A stretch of 41,548 nt of DNA from an uncultured Blautia sp. (GTDB lineage Bacteria; Bacillota; Clostridia; Lachnospirales; Lachnospiraceae). The notes under the pieces were generated by a model that had not been told where the DNA came from, made no database searches, and saw nothing but the letters and a program-made list of their open reading frames with translations. Of the stretch, positions 1-8,646 are shown piece by piece. The position numbers and the translations under genes were made by a program. Where the stretch lies: contig CAKRVL010000015.1 in the NCBI GenBank assembly GCA_934408705.1, forward strand, positions 1 through 41,548, written 5' to 3'. Numbering within the stretch: the first letter of the stretch is position 1; every line of letters starts with the position of its first letter.

Positions 1-140
1 TGGGTGTTTGCTGTACGCCAGTCTGACTCATGTCCAACCTGTGCGTATCCAACTGTTACCAGATCGTCAGCGTAAACCGGCATAGCCATCATGCTGAGTG
101 TTGCTGCTGCGAGTGCCATAACTGCTAATTTCTTTTTCAT
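1..140 (-). CDS. Sugar ABC transporter substrate-binding protein, YtfQ-like (5' part only)
   Basis: Only the first 46 codons lie in the window; the gene continues past the left edge. The product starts with a classic signal peptide (MKKKLAVMALAAATLSMMAM, cut near PVYA-D) and then reads VTVGYAQVGHESDWRTANT. That matches the conserved first strand of galactofuranose-binding YtfQ and related periplasmic-binding proteins (VGFSQVGSESGWR in E. coli YtfQ). No lipobox cysteine is visible in the part seen. The start ATG is preceded by an AGAGAGGAAC ribosome site. The same N-terminal block recurs in the sensor protein at 3346-4380 (VVVGVSQVGSESVWR), so the two are paralogues. By inference this one delivers sugar to an ABC importer encoded beyond the edge, and the nearby regulators control it. 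Confidence 0.85.
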   Translation of the reverse strand, partial: MKKKLAVMALAAATLSMMAMPVYADDLVTVGYAQVGHESDWRTANT

Positions 141-640
141 GTGATTGTTCCTCTCTTTCTTCTTGAAAAATTATTTACGTTTTTTGAATCCGTGTTCTTT
201 TTGATGACTATAATTTAGCGAAAATCAACATAAACTTCAATATCAATTCCTTATATTTTGGCTATTTCGTCAGTTCAAACAATACAAATTCATCAAAATA
301 GTCCGTGAATTAAATACAGATTTGTAGTATAATAGATTTCAGCCGAAAAAACGGGTGATATTTTATGATTTTCCATCCGGAAAGTTAATTTTTTTATTAT
401 TTCATAAAGAATAATCTACCTTTTTCTTCAATTTATGATTTGGCAAACTAGCCAACTATGTACCAAAAGGTAAGATCATTTGAAAAAAGGTGGGATATTC
501 TTTGTTTGGCTCAATAAAAAAATACTGTTTTATTTCCACATGATAAAAAATTAATATGAAAATTTTTATAAAAATTATGATGCTCTGAAAATTTCGGCAG
601 TGCACCGGCAACCCACAGAGACGTTTTTATAGGAGAAAAA
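141..640. promoter_or_regulatory. Divergent intergenic control region between the YtfQ-like gene and the GntR-like gene
   Basis: This AT-rich 500-base stretch has no convincing ORF. A good plus-strand -10 (TATAAT, 328-333) has only a weak -35 (GTGAAT, 305-310). It would give the regulator gene a leader of about 300 bases. An inverted repeat TTGGC-N6-GCCAA lies at 440-455. Two half sites resembling the AraR box arms, TACAAAT (283-289) and ATTTGTA (320-326), flank the putative -35. A minus-strand promoter for the binding-protein gene is likely near 195-240 but is not clear cut. Operator assignments are inferred. Confidence 0.4.
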
Positions 641-1744
641 ATGGCGATCAAATACAAATGGCTGACAGAACAGCTAAGAGAAATGCTTCAGGAATATATT
701 CAAAAGGGTACAAATAAGCTTCCCACAGAACAGGAGCTGTCTGCCCGATACCGTGTCAGCCGCCAGACTGTACGGGCTGCCCTTGCAGTTCTGGAAGAAG
801 AAAGAGAAATCCGGCGCATTAAGGGGAGTGGAGCTTACATTACCGGACTTTCCCACCATGAAGAACAGAATGTAATCGGAATCCTGATTTCGGATGAACA
901 GCAGTATGAATATCCGGCTTTGGTAAACGATATCCGCACGGCACTTGCCGCAGAGGGTTTTACCTGCAAGGTTTATCCCACTCACGGACACTCAGATCAG
1001 GAACGGCAGATACTTCAGTTTCTTTTGAAAAATCCACTGCGCGCGCTTATTGCAGAGCCTGTAAAAAGCGCACTGCCATCCCCCAATACAGCGCTTTATG
1101 AGAAGCTGTTACAAAAAGGAAGCTCCATATTATTTCTTGGGTGTACTTATCCTGAACTGCCGCAGATTCCTGTGCTTTATGAGAACAATGCATATGGCGC
1201 AGGTCTTCTGGTGCAGAGCCTTATAGAAAAGAAACACACCTCTATTGCCGGAATTTTTCAGATTGATGACCAGCGAGGCCATAAAAGATTCCAGGGATTT
1301 CTGGATGCCATGCAAAATCAGGGGCTGCACGTTCCCGACAGAAATATCTGCTGGTACACGGTACGGGAGCTGGATGACTTCCGGCAAAACCGGGATATCA
1401 GCTTCTTAAAGAAGTTTCTGAACCAGATTACCCCGGACTGCACTGCATATGTCTGTCAGGATGACTTTATTGCATGGCTTCTATGTGAAGAACTGACTAT
1501 GGTCCAGGGAAGGCACTTTGAAGCCCGGACCGGCAGCCCTGGCTATATCCCTTCTATCGCTCTGGCCTCATTTAACACCAGCTACCTCACAACCTCCGGA
1601 TTATTACAGGCTATAACACTTGTCCACCCACCGCACCAGCCAGGCACACTGGCAGCACAGCTGATCACAGATAAATTAAAAGGACTCCCTGTTTCTTCAC
1701 AGGAAGTCCCCTGGCAGCTGTCACTGCCAAAACCACGCACCTGA
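641..1744 (+). CDS. GntR-type transcriptional regulator with LacI-like sugar-binding domain (AraR-like)
   Basis: The N-terminal 70 residues are a GntR winged helix (KLPTEQELSARYRVSRQTVR, then the IRRIKGSGAYI wing). Residues 75-365 form a periplasmic-binding-protein-like effector domain of the LacI/GalR type, with ExxxYGAGLLVQSLIEK and a typical SIALASFN strand. This GntR + LacI combination is that of Bacillus AraR, the arabinose repressor, and 367 aa is the normal length. The start follows AGGAG with a short spacer. It is divergent from the YtfQ-like transporter gene and only 22 bases from the convergent response regulator. It therefore probably represses the adjacent sugar transporter, released by a sugar. 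The actual effector is unknown. Confidence 0.85.
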   Translation: MAIKYKWLTEQLREMLQEYIQKGTNKLPTEQELSARYRVSRQTVRAALAVLEEEREIRRIKGSGAYITGLSHHEEQNVIGILISDEQQYEYPALVNDIRTALAAEGFTCKVYPTHGHSDQERQILQFLLKNPLRALIAEPVKSALPSPNTALYEKLLQKGSSILFLGCTYPELPQIPVLYENNAYGAGLLVQSLIEKKHTSIAGIFQIDDQRGHKRFQGFLDAMQNQGLHVPDRNICWYTVRELDDFRQNRDISFLKKFLNQITPDCTAYVCQDDFIAWLLCEELTMVQGRHFEARTGSPGYIPSIALASFNTSYLTTSGLLQAITLVHPPHQPGTLAAQLITDKLKGLPVSSQEVPWQLSLPKPRT

Positions 1745-1766
1745 CCTTACATACAGGTCAACAGGA

Positions 1767-3371
1767 TCAGGTATTACCCTTACCTCTGTATTCTCTTGGG
1801 CTGCACCCGGATTTCTTCTTAAACACATAACTGAAATAATGAGGATCCTTATATCCCACCTCCTGTGCGATTTCTCCAGATGACTTATCCGTTTCGCGCA
1901 GGAGTTTTTTTGCTTTCTCCACTCGTTTACAGGTAATATACTCCACAAAGGTTTTCTGCATATTCTGACTGAAAATAGCGCTGAGATAATTGGCACTCAT
2001 ATTCACTGCATCTGCAGCCTCATTCAGGGAAAATGTTTCATTGTAGCAATTCTCATCAATATAATCCAGTACCTTCCTCATGGCACTGTTACCCTGGGAT
2101 TCATTCTCCTCATCACGAATATCAATAGCAGTCTGAAGAAGCTCCACGCAATACTCTGCCACCTGAGATACTTTAATACTGCTATCCTGGTAATTTCTCT
2201 CAATCCGTTCTGAATACTTCTCTTTCGCCACACCAAGGGCTTCCAGATACATAATCGTAGTAAAACGGATATGCAATACAACATAATCCCGGAACATTCT
2301 GGACTCCAGTGCCTTACCCATACCGCCAAGATATCCCTGGACAAACTCCTGAATCTCACAGCTACTGCCTTTAGTAAGAAAATCTTTTATAATCTCCGGA
2401 TTCAACTGGGCAGAATCCACCCCTTCCAGCCGGTTCTCACCCTTTGAGTTTACATAATTCTCCAAGGTTTTCTCTGTAAGCACATGAAGCCCCGGCACCA
2501 TGAAGCGATATGCAAAATAGTGATTTACGCTCTGATAGCACTGGGAAAGCAGACTTAAGCGTTCTACCGGCTGTCCAACAGCTATATACCAGTCCATCTG
2601 TTCCTCACTTTCACAAATTCGCTGCACATATTCCACACAATTATCAGTCAGTTCCTGAAGCTGGGACATTTCTCCTTTTACCAGAACCCCATAGCTGTTC
2701 ACATTCCAGCGAAAAAGCAGATACTGCGGATAGCGTAGAAAATAATGCAGCACCTCATTCTGTTTCCGTAAAAATCCCGCCATCTGTTCCTTATTCTCCT
2801 CTTGAAGATACAGAAAAAGAAGATTGTAGCCTGCTGCTGTGATCTCAATAGACTGCCTTTGAGCTTCATCATAAATCTCTTTAACTGACAGCTCTCCCTC
2901 AAAAATTTTCTCCATAAACCGTCGTCTGGAAAACTGCTCATACTCCTGAATCTCATTCTGAAACTGAGTACGGTAATCCTCCTTCTCCTGATCCTGTTCG
3001 ATCTTGTCCTTCAGCTCCAGAAGAACATTCTTCAGCTTCAATCTGGTAACCGGCTTAAGAAGGTACTGATCTACTCCGACTTCAATTGCCTGTCTGGCAT
3101 ATTCAAAATCATCATAACCACTGATAATAATGATCTTCATGCGCGGAAATTCTTTACTCATGATCTTACTTAAAGACAGTCCATCCATAAATGGCATTTT
3201 TATATCTGTGATCAGCACATCTGGCTTTGTTTTTCGAATCAGCGGCAAAGCCATTTCTCCATCTGCTGCCTCCCCCACAAAGCGATATCCAAACTGATCC
3301 CATGGAATACGGTCCCTCAAGCCTTCCCGGATCACCGTCTCATCTTCAACCAGAAATACCTTCAGTAACAT
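1767..3371 (-). CDS. Response regulator, YesN family (REC + AraC-type HTH)
   Basis: 534 aa. A receiver domain (residues 1-120) has the acidic pocket VEDE, phosphoacceptor D56 in LITDIKMP and K106 in LLKPV. A long middle region is followed by a C-terminal AraC/XylS double HTH (about 435-530, with SANYLSAIFSQ and the signature GYKDPHYFSYVFKKKSG). This is the cytoplasmic output of YesM/YesN-type systems. The start chosen is the ATG at 3371, because GGGAGG sits six bases upstream; an ATG at 3377 abuts that Shine-Dalgarno. It overlaps the end of the binding-protein gene by 26 bases, implying translational coupling. It ends 22 bases from the convergent GntR gene. The likely target is the YtfQ-like transporter operon at the left edge. 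Confidence 0.93.
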   Translation of the reverse strand: MLLKVFLVEDETVIREGLRDRIPWDQFGYRFVGEAADGEMALPLIRKTKPDVLITDIKMPFMDGLSLSKIMSKEFPRMKIIIISGYDDFEYARQAIEVGVDQYLLKPVTRLKLKNVLLELKDKIEQDQEKEDYRTQFQNEIQEYEQFSRRRFMEKIFEGELSVKEIYDEAQRQSIEITAAGYNLLFLYLQEENKEQMAGFLRKQNEVLHYFLRYPQYLLFRWNVNSYGVLVKGEMSQLQELTDNCVEYVQRICESEEQMDWYIAVGQPVERLSLLSQCYQSVNHYFAYRFMVPGLHVLTEKTLENYVNSKGENRLEGVDSAQLNPEIIKDFLTKGSSCEIQEFVQGYLGGMGKALESRMFRDYVVLHIRFTTIMYLEALGVAKEKYSERIERNYQDSSIKVSQVAEYCVELLQTAIDIRDEENESQGNSAMRKVLDYIDENCYNETFSLNEAADAVNMSANYLSAIFSQNMQKTFVEYITCKRVEKAKKLLRETDKSSGEIAQEVGYKDPHYFSYVFKKKSGCSPREYRGKGNT

Positions 3372-4380
3372 TTTCATCCTCCCATGCATTCTCCTGAGTA
3401 TATACCTTCTCCGGAACATAATATGCTTTTTCCACTTCTTTACCAGCCTCGATATCCTGAATGATCTGCTCTACATATTTTCCCTGATCCGCATTACACT
3501 GCACATCAATGTTGATCTGACCATTCTTCACCAGCTCAACACCGGCAGGCACTGCATCAAAAGAGATTACCGTAATATCACCGTTTACTCCTGTAGTTTT
3601 GCCGGCTTCTCTAATTGCCTCCAGTGCTCCGAAGGTCATATCATCATTCTGGGAAACTACCACATCAATATCATCATTCTGTTCCAGCAGACGCGCCATT
3701 TCTTCCTTCCCTTTGGCTATAGTAAATTCTCCGTCTGCCTGCTGCAGAATATTCCAGTTTTGCTGTTCACTGGCCACCTCGTTAAAGCCCTTGGTTCTTC
3801 CATTAGTAGCTGATGCACCTTTAGTCCCCTTCAGCACTACAAGATTGATTTTCTCCTGATCTTTTCCCTGCTTCTTCAGATAATCCGCAAGCCAGTGCCC
3901 TGCATCCTGTCCCTCCCTTACAAAGTCAGAACCAACCCATGCGGTATAAAGTGACGGATCCTCTACCGATACCATACGATCCATAAGGATCACCGGAATC
4001 CCTGCATCCTTCGCTTCCTGCAGCACTGTATCCCAGCCACTTTCCTCAATAGGGGAAAGTACAATATAATCTACCTGCTGTGAAATAAAGCTCCGGATTG
4101 CCTTGATCTGATTGGCCTGCTTCTGTCTTGCATTGTCAAAGATTAGCATATAGCCCTTTGCTCTTGTAAAAGCATCCTGAATAGACTGAGTATGGGCACT
4201 TCGCCACACAGATTCACTTCCCACCTGGGAAACACCCACTACGACCAGACTATCATCCTCAACAGCCTGATTTTCCTGCACATTACCGCTTCCAAAAGGA
4301 TTTCCCAGAAGTATTAATGCCACCAACACAAACACAACCGGCGCCACAGCCCAGATATTTTTCCTTACAAACTGTCTCAT
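3346..4380 (-). CDS. Membrane-anchored YtfQ/XylFII-like sugar-binding protein (sensor subunit)
   Basis: 344 aa. Residues 8-27 form a hydrophobic signal-anchor (VAPVVFVLVALILLG) with no lipobox cysteine and no clear signal-peptidase site, so the protein probably stays membrane-tethered. The rest is a complete type I periplasmic-binding protein close to YtfQ: VSQVGSESVWRSAHTQSIQD, QANQIKAIRSFISQQVDYIV, IPVILMDRM, KGTKGASATNGRTKGF and VSQNDDMTFGALEAI. The start ATG overlaps the kinase stop in ATGA. The position between a YesM-type kinase and a YesN-type regulator argues that it presents the sugar to the kinase rather than to a permease. This parallels the XylFII-LytS xylose sensor of Clostridium beijerinckii. 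The ligand is inferred to be galactofuranose, arabinose or a similar sugar. Confidence 0.88.
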   Translation of the reverse strand: MRQFVRKNIWAVAPVVFVLVALILLGNPFGSGNVQENQAVEDDSLVVVGVSQVGSESVWRSAHTQSIQDAFTRAKGYMLIFDNARQKQANQIKAIRSFISQQVDYIVLSPIEESGWDTVLQEAKDAGIPVILMDRMVSVEDPSLYTAWVGSDFVREGQDAGHWLADYLKKQGKDQEKINLVVLKGTKGASATNGRTKGFNEVASEQQNWNILQQADGEFTIAKGKEEMARLLEQNDDIDVVVSQNDDMTFGALEAIREAGKTTGVNGDITVISFDAVPAGVELVKNGQINIDVQCNADQGKYVEQIIQDIEAGKEVEKAYYVPEKVYTQENAWEDENVTEGISG

Positions 4381-5879
4381 ACGCCCACATCCTCCTGCTG
4401 TATCGGTTCGCTTTCAGCAATCCTGCTTTCGTCCCCTTTTTTCTCCACCGGAGCTTCCAGAATAGCCGGGATCACGATTTCCACTGTAGTTCCTTTCCCC
4501 TTCTCAGACATGATCTTCATACCATACTCTGGTCCGAAATACATATGAATACGCTCATTTACATTTGCCAGGCCAAAACCCTTCTCTGTCTCCTGACATG
4601 GCTTCTCAATCTGAATCCGGAGCTGTTCAAGTTCCTCCTTATCCATACCTGCACCGTCGTCCCGGACAGTCAGCCGGATCACATCTCCCTCTTTTTCTCC
4701 GTGAATATGAATACAGCCCTTGGCCCGCTTGTACTTAATCCCATGATAAAGTGCATTCTCCACTACCGGCTGAAGTGTTAATTTCAGAATCTGATATTTA
4801 TAAAGCACCTGATCCAGCTGAATGTCATATTCCAGGATATCTCTGTATCGCATTTCCTGAATCTGAAGATAACTGCTGATGTGCTTTTCCTCTTCCTTAA
4901 TGGATATAAATTCCTTTCCCTTGCTGAGAATCTCCCGGAAAAAGTCGGACAGAGTCACGACCATAGTCACCGCTTCATCTGGTTCATTAGACTCGATCAG
5001 CCATACGATGGTATCAAGGGTATTATACAGAAAATGGGGCTGGATCTGTTCCTGAAGAAGGCGCAGATCTGCCTTTCGCATTTTTCGCTCATCCTCTTTT
5101 ACCTTGTCGATCAGAGACTGCATATTTCCCGCCATATTGTTAAAGCTTACTGCCAGCTCCGCTATTTCGTCATTTGAAGTCACCTGGGCTCTGGCATCAA
5201 AATCTCCTCTGGAAATTTTTTCCGTAGCCTGATTCAGCTGACGGATGGGCTGTAAAATACCGGAAACGATCATAACCGCACTGATTGCAACCACTATGAT
5301 CAGCGCCGCAATCAGAATACTGCAGACGATCATAAAGCGGCCGATCTGGCTTTGCAGCGTATCCGTAACCATTTCCATATACCGGGTCTGATAATAAATA
5401 TAATACTGGATATCATCCTGGATCAGTTCTGTAAGAATATAAATATTGTTATCCAGCTTCTCAATATTTTCGCTGTATTTTCCACCGGCGTTGATACTGT
5501 CCACAATATCGTCCACACGTTTTTCCAGAGTATCAATATTTCGCAGAAGGCTTTCCAGCCAGACCTTGCTCTCAGACTCTGTAGTTATCGCTGTAAGCCT
5601 GGTAAATTCGCTGCGCAGTTCATCAATTAAAGTATATGGGTTCCTAAGACTTTTATCTGCTTCGATGGTATCTAGTGTAACGTAACCTACAACCAGCTTG
5701 TACAGGCTCTCGTCCATCTCTTCCTTAAAATTTAGGTTGTAATTATTGGCTACCGTCATATTACTTACTATTTCAGCGTATGTGTTGCTGTAGCCTGCCA
5801 TTGAAACAAGAAGATACATGATAAGAAGAATAAACGGCAGTGTTACCACTGCCGCCAGTGTAAGAATTTTCTTTTTCAT
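4377..5879 (-). CDS. Sensor histidine kinase, YesM/LytS type
   Basis: 500 aa. TM1 lies at about 7-27, an extracytoplasmic helical region at 30-178, TM2 at 182-206 and HAMP at 207-260 (ILQPIRQL...DEIAELAVSFNNMAG). The His_kinase domain has phospho-acceptor H282 in QIQPHFLYNTLD, followed by a HATPase domain with NALYHGIKYK (N box), DDGAGMD and GFGLANVNERI. An in-frame extension back to 6014 is rejected: the ATG at 5879 has a GGAGGGGAGC ribosome site, and the extension overlaps the out-of-frame remains of another gene. It ends in a 4-base ATGA overlap with the anchored binding protein, which supports one sensory complex. Transcription probably starts from the promoter at 6126-6155. Confidence 0.93.
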   Translation of the reverse strand: MKKKILTLAAVVTLPFILLIMYLLVSMAGYSNTYAEIVSNMTVANNYNLNFKEEMDESLYKLVVGYVTLDTIEADKSLRNPYTLIDELRSEFTRLTAITTESESKVWLESLLRNIDTLEKRVDDIVDSINAGGKYSENIEKLDNNIYILTELIQDDIQYYIYYQTRYMEMVTDTLQSQIGRFMIVCSILIAALIIVVAISAVMIVSGILQPIRQLNQATEKISRGDFDARAQVTSNDEIAELAVSFNNMAGNMQSLIDKVKEDERKMRKADLRLLQEQIQPHFLYNTLDTIVWLIESNEPDEAVTMVVTLSDFFREILSKGKEFISIKEEEKHISSYLQIQEMRYRDILEYDIQLDQVLYKYQILKLTLQPVVENALYHGIKYKRAKGCIHIHGEKEGDVIRLTVRDDGAGMDKEELEQLRIQIEKPCQETEKGFGLANVNERIHMYFGPEYGMKIMSEKGKGTTVEIVIPAILEAPVEKKGDESRIAESEPIQQEDVGV

Positions 5880-5902
5880 AAAATAAAGCTCCCCTCCACA
5901 CC

Positions 5903-6073
5903 CTACTGCATCATCTGAAGCATCTTTCCTACAGATATGTTTTTTGAAGCCGATGGCTGCTGGTTTGGCTTCTTCAGCTCTACCTGAATATTTCCCTGAA
6001 TATCCTTCAGACATTCAAAAAGCAGCGGGTTAAAGCTTCCACACTCTCCGGTCAGTGATTCCGGTTCATCTCT
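5903..6073 (-). pseudogene. C-terminal remnant of a signalling (HD/GGDEF-type) protein in the kinase-operon leader
   Basis: An open frame of 56 codons without a start reads DEPESLTGECGSFNPLLFEC, then LKDIQGNIQVELKK, and ends in TAG. The block GECGxFNPLLxECLxDIQ resembles the extreme C-terminus of HD- or GGDEF-domain response regulators common in Lachnospiraceae; this is recognition by eye. Just upstream, in another frame, an ATG with a good GGAG site opens MSLESDTPEVKR and hits TGA exactly at the junction. Removing one base would join the two. It is either a decayed gene joined to a new promoter or a frameshifted leader ORF. Confidence 0.45.
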
Positions 6074-6125
6074 TCACCTCAGGAGTGTCTGATTCTAAGC
6101 TCATTATGTCTCCTGATAATGTCTT

Positions 6126-6155
6126 ATTATATGACAAACTGGCGTTACTTGTCTA
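6126..6155 (-). promoter_or_regulatory. Sigma-A-type promoter for the kinase-binding protein-regulator operon
   Basis: On the minus strand the sequence reads TAGACA, 18 bases, TATAAT (5/6 and 6/6 matches). It lies downstream of the HAD gene and about 245 bases before the kinase start, so the transcript would carry a long leader containing the broken ORF at 5903-6073. Confidence 0.6.
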
Positions 6156-6184
6156 TAACTTCAACTTCTTACCGTATTTACTTT

Positions 6185-6904
6185 TTATAATGGTAAAGAT
6201 AATTGTCGGTGAACAAATTCCCGCAGCTCTTCTTCTGTAAATACGGTATGTCCCGGTTTCACCATATCTGCCGGAACCGGATATCTGTGGTGATTCATCC
6301 AGATTGTTTTCCATCCGGCATTTTTGGCTCCTGTAATGTCGTTCTCAAGGGAATCTCCAATCATATATGTATTCTCCGGCTTCATTCCCCATTTTTCTTC
6401 TGCCATGCGGAAGATACGCACATCCGGCTTGGCCACGCCCACGCCTGCAGACACCATCAGCTGATCTTCTGTAAACCATTTATCCAGACCAAGTGTGTGA
6501 AATTTCTGAACCTGATGGGAAAAAGGCCCGTTGGTAATCACACCCATTTTCACTCCGGCGGTCTGGCATTCGTCAAGAAGTGCCGTTATCACAGGTGAAA
6601 CATGGAGATGGGACTGATTCTCCTTATATCTTTCCTGAAAGATCTCTGCCTGCTCCCTGGTAAAAGGAATGCCCAGATCCTTCATGGTATTTTCAATTCT
6701 GTAAATTCTGGATTCATGGATGGATACCTGACCGCTCTCGCTGAACAGAAACATTTCCGCACTTCTTTTACCGAAAATCCGATAAAACAGCTCCGGATCC
6801 GGCAGCGCACTGCCAAGGCTGAATTCACAGGCAGTAATAAGTGGCTCCATCTGACTGTATAAGGTATCATCTATATCAAAAACCAGGGAAATTTCTTTAT
6901 TCAT
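6185..6904 (-). CDS. HAD-superfamily hydrolase (subfamily IA, phosphatase-like)
   Basis: 239 aa, with all four HAD motifs present. Motif I is DIDDTLY (nucleophile D10, acid/base D12). Motif II is T124 in VITNG, motif III is K159 in VAKPD, and motif IV is GDSLENDI (D184/D189). The helical cap lies between motifs I and II. Length and layout fit YjjG/pyrophosphatase-like phosphatases, but the substrate cannot be read from sequence. The Shine-Dalgarno is weak (AAAAGAG). It stands alone: upstream is a MITE-like palindrome and a terminator, downstream the promoter of the sensor operon. Confidence 0.88.
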   Translation of the reverse strand: MNKEISLVFDIDDTLYSQMEPLITACEFSLGSALPDPELFYRIFGKRSAEMFLFSESGQVSIHESRIYRIENTMKDLGIPFTREQAEIFQERYKENQSHLHVSPVITALLDECQTAGVKMGVITNGPFSHQVQKFHTLGLDKWFTEDQLMVSAGVGVAKPDVRIFRMAEEKWGMKPENTYMIGDSLENDITGAKNAGWKTIWMNHHRYPVPADMVKPGHTVFTEEELREFVHRQLSLPL

Positions 6905-6950
6905 AATGTGAACTCTTTTCTGTATGTTATTTTACTTTATCTACAGTAAA

Positions 6951-6992
6951 TGAGTGTCAAAAGGTCTTTTGACCTTTTGACTCTAGTATCAT
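6951..6992. repeat. Short copy of a MITE-like palindromic repeat
   Basis: A perfect 11-base inverted repeat (GTCAAAAGGTC, loop TTTT, GACCTTTTGAC; 6956-6966 and 6971-6981) is flanked by TGAGT on the left and TCTAGTATCAT on the right. The same left and right ends recur at the borders of the longer element at 16800-17004. This therefore looks like an internally deleted member of the same repeat family. It lies between the HAD gene and the htrA terminator. Confidence 0.7.
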
Positions 6993-7029
6993 AATTATAA
7001 CTTTTTACGTCAGTTTATGCAATGTATTA

Positions 7030-7071
7030 CATAAAGAAAACAGACCAAAGGTATTCTGCCTCTGGTCTGTT
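7030..7071 (-). terminator. Rho-independent terminator of htrA
   Basis: The stem AACAGACCA/TGGTCTGTT (7039-7047 with 7063-7071) has a further AGG/CCT pairing inside. It is followed on the minus strand by a TTTTCTTT tract. It lies about 40 bases after the htrA stop. Confidence 0.85.
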
Positions 7072-7109
7072 CCCATAAACTCAATATATTTTATAACTAT
7101 TCTTAATTT

Positions 7110-8513
7110 TTAGTTCCAGCCCTCACCGTACTGCAGACCGGCACCGCCTTCATTGTTTGCCCAGTCTTCCAGAAGATTGTCGTCCTGGTTGCCTTCCTGG
7201 CTGTCACCGGAGCCCTTGGAATCTGTCTCCTGAGTATTTGTATTCTCGCCAAGAGTTACTGTTACAGTCTCCTCTTTGTAGCCTTTTCCATCCGGAACTT
7301 CAATGGTAAGCTCTACATCTTCACCTGGCTCATAGTAGGAAAGGAAATCAACCAGCTGCTCCTTGGTTGTAACTGTCTTACCGGCAAATTTAGTGATGAT
7401 GGATTTTGCTTCGATACCAGCCTTATCAGCTGCACCGCCCTCTGTTACATCTCTTACAAGAACGCCTTCCGGAACACCATATGCTTCACTTACTTCACTG
7501 TCAACGCTCTGAACTGTGATTCCCAGAACACCATGGTTATCAACTTTATCTCTTGTCTCCTCATTCATCAGGCTCTCCAGAGTATCTGTTACATCGGAAA
7601 TTGCGATTGCATAACCGATACCCTCAACCTCTGTAGAAGCAAGCTTTGCAGAGTTGATACCAACAACCTCTCCGTTCATGTTCAGAAGAGCACCACCACT
7701 GTTGCCAGGGTTGATTGCTGCATCTGTCTGGATCAGGTTTGTAGCAGAATTACTGTCGCTGTCATAATCGCCAACTGTATCATCAGAATTCAGCTGACGG
7801 TTCTTGGCACTTACAATACCGGTTGTTACGGACTGGCCATAACCAAGAGCATTACCGATTGCAATAACCTGGGCACCAACCTTCAGATCATCAGAATTAC
7901 CGATAGTTGCAACTGTAATTGCATCCATTGTGTCACTGTCAATATCATCCAGGGAAACTGCTACAACTGCAAGGTCTTTCTCGCTGTCGTAACCTTTTAC
8001 CTTAGCTTCACATACTGTACTGTCACAGAAACCAACTGATAAGGTGTCAGCTCCTTCTACTACATGATAGTTGGTAGCAATCAGAAGCTCTGTATCGTTC
8101 TTGCCGATGATGATACCGGAACCGCTTCCCTGAACCTCCTGCTCCTGTGATGGGGCATAAGCACCATACTGACCAAACATTCCATAGTAACTCTGAACCT
8201 CTTCTACGGATTTCGTTGTAATGGAAACGATGCTTGGCATTGTCTCTTCTACAATATCTGATACATCAAGGCTTCCCTTTGCTGTACTCTCATCTTTGCT
8301 CTCATCCTTGGAATCAGAATCCTCAGATTTCTTCTCTGATTTCAAAAGTTCAACCTTATCTCCACTAGCTGCCTGTACGCTCTGCTCATAACCGGTCAGA
8401 TAACCAGCTCCTATATATGTTCCTGTTGCAAGACCACCTGCCAGCACTGCGCAAAGGCTAATGCTTGCTGCCTTTTTAATTTTTCTTCTTAATTCTTCAT
8501 TTCTATTCTTCAT
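7110..8513 (-). CDS. htrA: HtrA/DegP-like membrane-anchored serine protease with PDZ domain
   Basis: 467 aa. Short cytoplasmic N-terminus, one membrane segment (about 15-38), and a Ser/Asp/Lys-rich linker (50-85). The trypsin-like domain has the triad H150 (ATNYHVVEG), D180 (SEKDLAVV) and S272 (NPGNSGGALLN). A single PDZ domain follows (about 330-420, GVLGITVQSV...AGIEAKSIITKFAGK). An acidic tail of about 35 residues ends in GLQYGEGWN. It degrades or refolds damaged exported proteins outside the membrane. The start at 8513 is chosen because AAAGGAGGC precedes it by a normal spacer; the frame is open further upstream but with no ribosome site. Monocistronic, with a possible -10 TATACT at 8568-8573 and its own terminator. 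Confidence 0.95.
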   Translation of the reverse strand: MKNRNEELRRKIKKAASISLCAVLAGGLATGTYIGAGYLTGYEQSVQAASGDKVELLKSEKKSEDSDSKDESKDESTAKGSLDVSDIVEETMPSIVSITTKSVEEVQSYYGMFGQYGAYAPSQEQEVQGSGSGIIIGKNDTELLIATNYHVVEGADTLSVGFCDSTVCEAKVKGYDSEKDLAVVAVSLDDIDSDTMDAITVATIGNSDDLKVGAQVIAIGNALGYGQSVTTGIVSAKNRQLNSDDTVGDYDSDSNSATNLIQTDAAINPGNSGGALLNMNGEVVGINSAKLASTEVEGIGYAIAISDVTDTLESLMNEETRDKVDNHGVLGITVQSVDSEVSEAYGVPEGVLVRDVTEGGAADKAGIEAKSIITKFAGKTVTTKEQLVDFLSYYEPGEDVELTIEVPDGKGYKEETVTVTLGENTNTQETDSKGSGDSQEGNQDDNLLEDWANNEGGAGLQYGEGWN

Positions 8514-8646
8514 GATAAAAGCCTCCTTTAGAAACTCCTTTATGTTCTCTTTCATTTGATAGTTCACAGTATAGGGATAATTTGTGTTCTCTTTGTGGGA
8601 AAAATGTGTTTAAACTGTTAAATTCCGCCTATTATCTTATCATGAG

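Noticed and set aside
1742..1760. Hairpin TGACCT/AGGTCA between the convergent GntR and YesN genes as a terminator
   Set aside because: Only six pairs and no U-tract on either strand.
5880..6014. N-terminal extension of the sensor kinase to 6014
   Set aside because: There is no ribosome site at 6014, the added residues are not membrane-like, and a strong site precedes the ATG at 5879.
7533..8039. A 168-codon plus-strand frame opposite htrA
   Set aside because: A shadow of the protease gene without a ribosome site; its repetitive composition follows from the opposite strand.
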